A stretch of 10,915 nt of DNA, from the NCBI GenBank assembly GCA_002730855.1, contig PCBA01000039.1, forward strand, positions 1-10,915, in the 5' to 3' direction. The notes beneath the pieces are model-generated. The model worked only from the letters and a program-made list of their open reading frames with translations, had not been told where the DNA came from and made no database searches. This document shows positions 6,456 through 10,915 of this stretch, one piece after another (position 1 is the stretch's first letter; every line of letters begins with the position of its first letter). Source of the stretch: Gammaproteobacteria bacterium. GTDB taxonomy: Bacteria; Pseudomonadota; Gammaproteobacteria; Magnimaribacterales; Magnimaribacteraceae. The translations under genes were made by a program, and so were the position numbers.

Positions 6456-7769
6456 ATGCAGAATACTCAATTTAATTTTAAAGAAAGAAGGTCTGAGCTA
6501 TCACAAAAGATAGAGGAAGATTCTGCGATCATAGTTTATTCTGCTCCAGTAAAGACTAGAATTTCAGATACCGATTACCTCTATAGGCAAGATAGCAATT
6601 TTTATTATCTTTCAGGTTATGAGGAGCCTGAATCTATGCTTTTAATCAGACCAAATGCTCAAGAAAATAACTTTATTATTTTCTGTAGAGATAGAGATGC
6701 ATTGAGAGAGCAATGGGATGGTTTTAGGTCTGGTCAAGAAGGGGCAGTTGAAAAATACGGAGCCAACCAAGCTTATAGCATTTCTGATGTTGATAAGCTG
6801 ATGCCTGAGTTGTTGGAAGGGGTAAAGAATATTTATTTTTCTATGAGTTCTCCATGCGGATTAGATCACAAGATAAATAATTGGGTTGATCAAATAAGAA
6901 GTAATACTAGAGCTGGTGCTGAAGCTCCTCAAAATCTTCTTTCTTTAGATACTCTATTGCATGAGATGAGATTAATAAAATCTGACAAAGAAATTGAAGT
7001 AATGAAAAGGGCTGGAGAAATAACTGCTGAAGCCCATATTCGAGCTATGCAAGCCGTCAAACCCGGCATGTATGAATACCAATTAGAGGCTGAATATCTA
7101 TATGCTTTTAACAAGAACGGAGCCAGATCTCCAGCGTATAATTCTATAGTGGGTGGTGGTAATAATGCCTGTATCCTTCATTACGTAGAAAATAATAGTG
7201 AATTGCTAGACGGAGATCTGGTATTAGTAGACGCGGGCTGTGAATATCAATATTACGCTTCTGATGTAACAAGAACTTTTCCAGTTAATGGAGTATTTTC
7301 CCAAGAACAAAAAGAAATCTATTCTATTGTTCAAGAGGCTCATACACAGTCTATGGACTTACTGCAACTTGGAAATAAATGGAATTTAGTTCATGAGAAG
7401 TCAATTGAAGTAATAGTTGAAGGTTTGATTTCTTTAGGGCTTCTAAAGGGCTCCAAAGAAGAAATAATTGAATCTGGTGAGTATTCCAGATTTTATATGC
7501 ATAGGATTGGGCACTGGTTAGGTATGGATGTACACGATGTCGGTAGTTATAAGAAAGACGGGGATTGGCGGGAGCTTGAGCCAGGGATGGTTATGACAAT
7601 TGAACCCGGCATCTATATTCTCGATTCCTTGGATGGCGTTGATGAGAAATGGAAAGGAATAGGTGTAAGAATTGAAGACGATGTCTTGGTGACCAATGAC
7701 GGTTATGAGGTTTTAACGCCAGGGATTCCTAGAACCATAGAAGAGATTGAAAGCGTAATGCAGTCTTGA
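6456..7769 (+). CDS. pepP: Xaa-Pro aminopeptidase P
   Basis: PepP removes an N-terminal residue when proline is second, using a dinuclear metal centre (Mn in E. coli), in the cytoplasm. Length is 437, against 441 in E. coli. All five metal ligands of the pita-bread fold are visible: Asp259 in LVDAGCEY, Asp270 in ASDVTRTFP, His353 in HRIGHWLGMDVHD, Glu383 in MTIEPGIY and Glu407 in GVRIEDDV. The N-terminal domain contains the typical YLYRQDSNFYYLSGYEEPE segment (41-59). The start fits the family N-terminus, which opens with a FKERR-type motif, although no Shine-Dalgarno sequence is visible. ubiH follows after 1 nt, an arrangement conserved in gammaproteobacteria. Confidence 0.96.
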   Translation: MQNTQFNFKERRSELSQKIEEDSAIIVYSAPVKTRISDTDYLYRQDSNFYYLSGYEEPESMLLIRPNAQENNFIIFCRDRDALREQWDGFRSGQEGAVEKYGANQAYSISDVDKLMPELLEGVKNIYFSMSSPCGLDHKINNWVDQIRSNTRAGAEAPQNLLSLDTLLHEMRLIKSDKEIEVMKRAGEITAEAHIRAMQAVKPGMYEYQLEAEYLYAFNKNGARSPAYNSIVGGGNNACILHYVENNSELLDGDLVLVDAGCEYQYYASDVTRTFPVNGVFSQEQKEIYSIVQEAHTQSMDLLQLGNKWNLVHEKSIEVIVEGLISLGLLKGSKEEIIESGEYSRFYMHRIGHWLGMDVHDVGSYKKDGDWRELEPGMVMTIEPGIYILDSLDGVDEKWKGIGVRIEDDVLVTNDGYEVLTPGIPRTIEEIESVMQS

Positions 7770-7770
7770 A

Positions 7771-8949
7771 GTGAACTATGAAGCAATAATCATAGGAGGA
7801 GGGGTTGTAGGCTCTTCGTTGGCCTTGATCTTAGGTCAAGGCGGGCTTGATGTGTGCTTGATAGATAAAGGCAGGCCTTCTAGTACAAATGAGCATGATT
7901 TTTATAAAGGCAGAACAGCTTCATTAAATCTTTCTTCGATAGGTTTCCTTAAAAAGTTAGGGGTTTGGGAGCAAATTGAAGATAACACTACAGTATTTTC
8001 AGGTATTGAAGTTTGGGACTCACAAGGCTCTTCTGTTATAAAGTTTAGTGCTTCTGAAATAGAAGAAAAAAAATTAGGGGTAACAGCTTTTAATAACTTG
8101 CTGTCTAAGGTTATATATTCTGAGCTCTCTAAAATATCTAACGTTAGCATTATTGAAGATGATTCTTTAGATTCTATCCAAGTTCGGGAAGATGTCCTTG
8201 TATCTACTCGAAATGGCCTTAATCTAGGTTCAAACATTTTGATTGGGGCGGACGGTTCACTGTCTTCTGTTAGAAATTTATCTTCAATTCCTATTAGAAC
8301 ATGGAGTTATGATCAGATAGCTTTTGTAGCTTCTTTAAAGCCCGAATTCCCTGTTAATAATACTTCTTATCAGATCTTTACTGATACGGGGCCTATAGCA
8401 CTACTACCTATAAATGGTAAGGGTGAAAATTTGGTTTCTTTAGTCTGGTCGGCTGATAAAGAATACGCATCTAAGTTGGAGAAATTAAATACTGAAAATT
8501 TATTAGAAGAGTTGAAGTTAAAAACTGAAAATAAATTAGGATCTTTCCAACTTAGAGGAGAGATAACTACTTATCCATTAAATCAACTTCATGTAAAAGA
8601 ATATTTTTCAGATAGAGTTGCATTGGTAGGTGATTCTGCTCATACAATTCACCCTTTGGCAGGACAAGGTCTAAATTTAGGGTTATCGGATGTAAATGAC
8701 TTATCGGAAAGGATTCTTGTTTCGAGAAGGTTAGGTTTAGATATAGGAGGCCTTAAATTATTACAGGAATATAGCTCTTCGAGGAAAAAGGTTAACTTAA
8801 AAATGATTGCTTTAATGGAGGCATTTAAAAGAGGCTTTGGATCGACAAATCCTTGGTTAAGAATGGGAAGGAATATGGCTTTTAGCGTCACCGATAAAGC
8901 AAAGCCTTTAAAAAAGAGATTTATAAAAGAAGCGGTAGGGGTTATTTAA
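7771..8949 (+). CDS. ubiH: FAD-dependent ubiquinone-biosynthesis hydroxylase, UbiH type
   Basis: A flavin monooxygenase of the UbiH/UbiF/UbiI/COQ6 family, which hydroxylates the polyprenyl-phenol ring during ubiquinone synthesis. It shows the FAD dinucleotide fold IIIGGGVVGSSLA (6-18), the second flavin motif LIGADGSLSSVRN (157-169) and the family signature GDSAHTIHPLAGQGLNLG (287-304). GPIALLPI (207-214) and LVSLVW are further family blocks. At 392 residues it is full length. UbiH is preferred over its paralogues because it directly follows pepP, as in E. coli; sequence alone does not settle which ring position it acts on. It starts with GTG one base after the pepP stop codon; the nearby ATG at 7778 is in another frame. 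Translation is probably coupled. The last 8 bp overlap the end of rpmG on the other strand. Confidence 0.9.
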   Translation: MNYEAIIIGGGVVGSSLALILGQGGLDVCLIDKGRPSSTNEHDFYKGRTASLNLSSIGFLKKLGVWEQIEDNTTVFSGIEVWDSQGSSVIKFSASEIEEKKLGVTAFNNLLSKVIYSELSKISNVSIIEDDSLDSIQVREDVLVSTRNGLNLGSNILIGADGSLSSVRNLSSIPIRTWSYDQIAFVASLKPEFPVNNTSYQIFTDTGPIALLPINGKGENLVSLVWSADKEYASKLEKLNTENLLEELKLKTENKLGSFQLRGEITTYPLNQLHVKEYFSDRVALVGDSAHTIHPLAGQGLNLGLSDVNDLSERILVSRRLGLDIGGLKLLQEYSSSRKKVNLKMIALMEAFKRGFGSTNPWLRMGRNMAFSVTDKAKPLKKRFIKEAVGVI

Positions 8950-9097
8950 TTTTTGATTCTTTATAAAGAACGTGCTTTCTTATAACGGGATCAAATTTTT
9001 TAATTTCCATTTTATCCGGCATAGCAGATTTATTTTTGTCTGTAGTATAAAAATGCCCTGTACCAGCAGATGATACTAGTCTTATTTTTTCTCTCAT
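8942..9097 (-). CDS. rpmG: 50S ribosomal protein L33
   Basis: A 51-residue basic protein that is a clear L33: it opens MREKIRLVSSAGTGHFYTT, continues with DKNKSAMPDKMEIKKFDP, and ends VIRKHVLYKESKIK, all characteristic of the proteobacterial family. This version lacks the CxxC zinc-binding cysteines, as in E. coli L33. Its ATG overlaps the rpmB stop codon (ATGA), and GGAGAG just upstream acts as ribosome binding site, so the two ribosomal genes are translationally linked. The stop codon lies inside the last codons of the convergent ubiH gene, with 8 bp shared and no terminator visible between them. Its small size makes it easy to miss in annotation. Confidence 0.96.
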   Translation of the reverse strand: MREKIRLVSSAGTGHFYTTDKNKSAMPDKMEIKKFDPVIRKHVLYKESKIK

Positions 9098-9330
9098 ATC
9101 TTCTCTCCACGGGCTCTAATGTCAGCTAAAACCTTATCTATACCATTCTTGTCTATTGTTCTCATTCCATTTGCAGAAACTGTTAAGCTTACATACCTGT
9201 TTTCAGATTCTACCCAGAATCTATGTTTATGCAGGTTAGGCTGGAATGTTCTTTTGGTACGATTCTTGGCATGGGAAACATTATTTCCTGCTTGAGGTTT
9301 TTTTCCAGTTACTTGACAGACCTTAGACAT
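9094..9330 (-). CDS. rpmB: 50S ribosomal protein L28
   Basis: The 78-residue basic protein matches bacterial L28 throughout: MSKVCQVTGKKPQAGNNVSH at the N-terminus, AKNRTKRTFQPNLHKHRFWV (21-40) and the C-terminal VSANGMRTIDKNGIDKVL (52-69). L28 is a late-assembling large-subunit protein. The gene is first in an rpmB-rpmG operon, the order found in E. coli, and overlaps rpmG by 4 bp (ATGA). A very good promoter lies about 30 nt upstream of the start codon. The open frame on the opposite strand through this gene is only a shadow. Confidence 0.97.
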   Translation of the reverse strand: MSKVCQVTGKKPQAGNNVSHAKNRTKRTFQPNLHKHRFWVESENRYVSLTVSANGMRTIDKNGIDKVLADIRARGEKI

Positions 9331-9366
9331 AGTACTTTCTTTAAATTTTCTTTATTGAAGGCGCGT

Positions 9367-9395
9367 TTTATACCAGAACCACTAACAGCAAGCAA
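9367..9395 (-). promoter_or_regulatory. Sigma70-type promoter of the rpmB-rpmG operon
   Basis: Read on the minus strand: -35 TTGCTT (9395-9390), a 17-bp spacer, and -10 TATAAA (9372-9367) preceded by TGG, an extended -10. The discriminator after it is GC-rich (ACGCGCC), as in growth-rate and ppGpp-controlled promoters of ribosomal genes in E. coli. The predicted start near 9360 leaves a leader of about 30 nt before rpmB. The stringent-control reading is inference from the discriminator. Confidence 0.75.
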
Positions 9396-9406
9396 GATTA
9401 AGACGG

Positions 9407-9412
9407 TATAAT
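9407..9412 (+). promoter_or_regulatory. Candidate -10 box for the serine hydrolase gene
   Basis: A perfect TATAAT stands 50 bases before the start codon at 9463, in the 132-bp divergent gap with rpmB. The -35 region (TAACAG at 9383-9388 with 18-bp spacing) is poor and would overlap the spacer of the rpmB promoter. If real, the transcript starts near 9419 and the two divergent promoters share DNA. Confidence 0.4.
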
Positions 9413-9450
9413 CTATAAAAAGATTTCAGAATAAATAATAGAGTTCTTAT

Positions 9451-9459
9451 AAGGGAGGA
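9451..9459 (+). promoter_or_regulatory. Strong Shine-Dalgarno sequence of the serine hydrolase gene
   Basis: AAGGGAGGA ends 3 nt before the ATG at 9463. It fixes the start codon of this gene and is the best ribosome binding site in the window; most other genes here have none that is clear. Confidence 0.8.
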
Positions 9460-9462
9460 TAA

Positions 9463-10743
9463 ATGAGCAAGCTAACTAAGCCAGAGAAGCTAGGATTCTC
9501 ATCAGCGAAACTAAATAATATAGGAGAATCTATGAGATCTCTTATTGATGCAAAAAAGATTCCTGGAACAGTAACACTAGTTGCAAGAAAAGGAGAGGTT
9601 GTGCACTTTGAAGCTAATGGAATGAGAGATTTAGAGCGAGGGCTGCCCATGGAAAAAGATACAATTTTTAGAATCTATTCCCAATCAAAGCCTATTACAG
9701 GTGCGGCTTTGATGATGCTTTTTGAAGAAGGAAAGTTTCTTATGACTGACCCTATCTCAAAATACCTTCCTGAATTTTCAGATATGCAAGTATATGTTGG
9801 CGAGGAAGATGGCAAGATTAAGACAGAGTCGGCCTCCTCTCCAATTACCATTCAACAACTTGCCTCTCACACATCAGGATTAAGCTATTCCTTTATGCCT
9901 GGCCCTGTGGGTGCGATGTACATCCAAGAAGAAACCGAGAGGGGTCTTGGAAATACTCCAAGTGAAGGAGGGGAGTTTTTTGTAACAGAAAGTAAGAATC
10001 CTCCGTTTAAGGATTTAAGAGAATGGAGTAAAGCTTTAGCAGAATTGCCTCTAGTGGCTCAACCAGGAACAATTTGGAATTATAGTGTCGGGATGGATGT
10101 TTTAGGCACACTCATAGAAGAGGTTTCAGGAATGGGCTTTGGAGAATTCTTACAAAAAAGAATCTTTCACCCTTTAGGAATGATCGATACTGGCTTTATG
10201 GTGCCAGAAGAAAAGATAAACAGGTTAGCAGCTAACTACGGCCCTTTACCTGGAAATATAATGTTGATGGATGACCCTGAAAAATCAGGTTATAGATACC
10301 CTCCTCAACTTGAATCTGGAGGCGGGGGTCTTGTAAGCACGGTTGAAGACTATATGAAGTTTTCTCAGATGTTGCTAAATAAAGGAGAGTATGAAGGAAA
10401 AAGATACCTTGGTAGAAAAACAATTGAATTCATGACTTCCAATCATATGGGCACTGAGAGTGCAGATGAAGGTTTAACTTCATTGTTTAATATGTTGGGA
10501 AGCGGTTATCGTGTAAGAGGTATGGGCTTTGGAATTACAGGGTCTGTTGTAATAAATCCTGCCCTTTCAGGACTTCCAGTTTCTGAAGGTGTCTATAGTT
10601 GGGGTGGAGCAGCCAGTACTCATTTTTGGATCGATCACAAAGAAGAGCTGTTGGGCATTGTTCATACACAACTTCTGCCTGATGGAACTTACCCGGTCAG
10701 AGAGCTTATGCAATTAGCTACCTATCAAGCCATAATTGAATAG
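9463..10743 (+). CDS. Serine hydrolase of the class C beta-lactamase/EstB type
   Basis: A 426-residue member of the beta-lactamase-related serine hydrolases (Pfam Beta-lactamase family), which includes esterases such as EstB and LovD-like acyltransferases as well as true lactamases. The nucleophile motif SxxK is Ser73-Gln-Ser-Lys76 in FRIYSQSKPITG. The second motif is Tyr207 in WNYSVGMDVLG, giving Tyr-Ser-Val rather than the Tyr-x-Asn of class C lactamases. The third position has WGGAASTHFWID (380-391) instead of KTG, typical of the esterase-like branch. There is no signal peptide, so it is probably cytoplasmic and not a resistance enzyme; its substrate is unknown. The start is set by the strong ribosome binding site. 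It stands alone between rpmB and a bidirectional terminator and looks richer in G+C than the first genes of the window. Confidence 0.9.
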   Translation: MSKLTKPEKLGFSSAKLNNIGESMRSLIDAKKIPGTVTLVARKGEVVHFEANGMRDLERGLPMEKDTIFRIYSQSKPITGAALMMLFEEGKFLMTDPISKYLPEFSDMQVYVGEEDGKIKTESASSPITIQQLASHTSGLSYSFMPGPVGAMYIQEETERGLGNTPSEGGEFFVTESKNPPFKDLREWSKALAELPLVAQPGTIWNYSVGMDVLGTLIEEVSGMGFGEFLQKRIFHPLGMIDTGFMVPEEKINRLAANYGPLPGNIMLMDDPEKSGYRYPPQLESGGGGLVSTVEDYMKFSQMLLNKGEYEGKRYLGRKTIEFMTSNHMGTESADEGLTSLFNMLGSGYRVRGMGFGITGSVVINPALSGLPVSEGVYSWGGAASTHFWIDHKEELLGIVHTQLLPDGTYPVRELMQLATYQAIIE

Positions 10744-10758
10744 CTAGATTTGCCCAAT

Positions 10759-10785
10759 AAAAAAGACGCCTAATGCGTCTTTTTT
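10759..10785. terminator. Bidirectional intrinsic terminator
   Basis: An 11-bp perfect inverted repeat, AAAAAAGACGC / GCGTCTTTTTT, around a 5-nt loop CTAAT. The GACGC core gives a stable stem, flanked by A and T tracts, so it makes a proper terminator with a U tract when read in either direction. It ends the serine hydrolase transcript on the plus strand and the following minus-strand gene, whose stop codon is 14 bp away. Confidence 0.88.
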
Positions 10786-10799
10786 TATCAAAAATTAGA

Positions 10800-10915
10800 C
10801 TATTTTTCTTCTGAAGAGTCTTCATCATCGCTATTTTCAGCTACCTTTTCCTCTGCAGGTTTTTCTTCAACAGGAGCCTCTTCAGCAGCAGGAGTCTCTT
10901 CAGCTACTGCCTCCT
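10800..10915 (-). CDS. Acidic Ala/Glu/Pro-rich C-terminal tail of an unidentified protein (partial)
   Basis: On the minus strand a frame enters from the window edge and runs 37 full codons to TAG at 10802-10800. It encodes a low-complexity acidic tail with repeats such as EETPAAEEAP and VEEKPAEEKVAE, ending DDEDSSEEK. No folded domain is visible. Such tails occur as C-terminal extensions of ribosomal proteins (for example S16 or S2) and of other cytoplasmic proteins in marine gammaproteobacteria, but nothing here decides which, so I give no name. Its codons are dominated by GAA/GAG and GCT/GCA. It shares the bidirectional terminator with the serine hydrolase gene. Confidence 0.7.
   Translation of the reverse strand, partial: EAVAEETPAAEEAPVEEKPAEEKVAENSDDEDSSEEK

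Noticed and set aside
6929..7114. Minus-strand open frame inside pepP
   Set aside because: Antisense shadow of conserved coding sequence.
7778..7780. ATG as start of ubiH
   Set aside because: It is not in the ubiH reading frame; the GTG at 7771 gives the expected N-terminus of the flavin-binding fold.
7902..8891. Minus-strand open frames inside ubiH
   Set aside because: Both oppose conserved flavin-enzyme motifs and show no coding features of their own.
9223..9411. Plus-strand open frame across rpmB and its promoter
   Set aside because: Antisense to L28 and running through a clear promoter; no recognisable product.
9447..10423. Minus-strand open frames inside the serine hydrolase gene
   Set aside because: Shadows of the conserved catalytic domain.
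1..10915. CRISPR array, mobile element, tRNA, toxin-antitoxin pair or defence system
   Set aside because: No spaced direct repeats, transposase, integrase, cloverleaf or defence-type domain was seen on either strand; every gene but the edge fragments and the coiled-coil protein belongs to a well-known family.

Overview
The window is an AT-rich, gene-dense piece of a bacterial chromosome that reads as core housekeeping DNA of a gammaproteobacterium. Several gene neighbourhoods support that placement. The block TIGR02449-type protein / zapA / 6S RNA (ssrS) / fau lies divergent to pepP-ubiH, as in Escherichia coli. rpiA and ilvA are divergent neighbours, as in Pseudomonas. rpmB-rpmG form an operon, and a probable corC tail precedes lnt. 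The low G+C, very short spacers and overlapping gene ends suggest a streamlined marine lineage such as SAR86. That last point is inference from style; no marker gene here proves it.

Layout: (1) 1-2775, plus strand: the last codons of a probable CorC-family protein, lnt (apolipoprotein N-acyltransferase), an L,D-transpeptidase-type lipoprotein, and an exported glutathione-peroxidase-family protein. All three complete genes concern the envelope or periplasm. (2) 2768-5086: a perfect 26-bp palindrome, rpiA on the minus strand, a 78-bp divergent promoter region, and ilvA on the plus strand. (3) 5089-6372, minus strand: a small coiled-coil protein, zapA, 6S RNA and fau, read in that order. (4) 6456-8949, plus strand: pepP and ubiH, 1 nt apart. 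(5) 8942-9397: rpmG and rpmB on the minus strand with a very good sigma70-type promoter; rpmG is only 51 codons long and its end overlaps the end of ubiH. (6) 9405-10786: a serine hydrolase of the beta-lactamase/EstB type with the strongest ribosome binding site in the window, closed by a bidirectional terminator. (7) 10800-10915, minus strand: the acidic Ala/Glu/Pro-rich C-terminus of a protein whose body lies outside the window.

The genes belong to separate core functions: lipoprotein maturation and cell wall, pentose phosphate and isoleucine pathways, one-carbon metabolism, division-ring assembly, growth-phase control of RNA polymerase by 6S RNA, ubiquinone synthesis, and the ribosome. I found no mobile element, CRISPR array, toxin-antitoxin pair, phage gene or defence island, and no evidence for an undescribed multi-gene system. 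The points worth a second look are local: the 8-nt gap between 6S RNA and the fau start codon, the overlapping -10 boxes of rpiA and ilvA, the altered active-site segment of the peroxidase, the long palindrome, the abutting convergent gene ends, and the unusual translation signal and base composition of the serine hydrolase gene. No stretch longer than about 150 bases lacks a gene.
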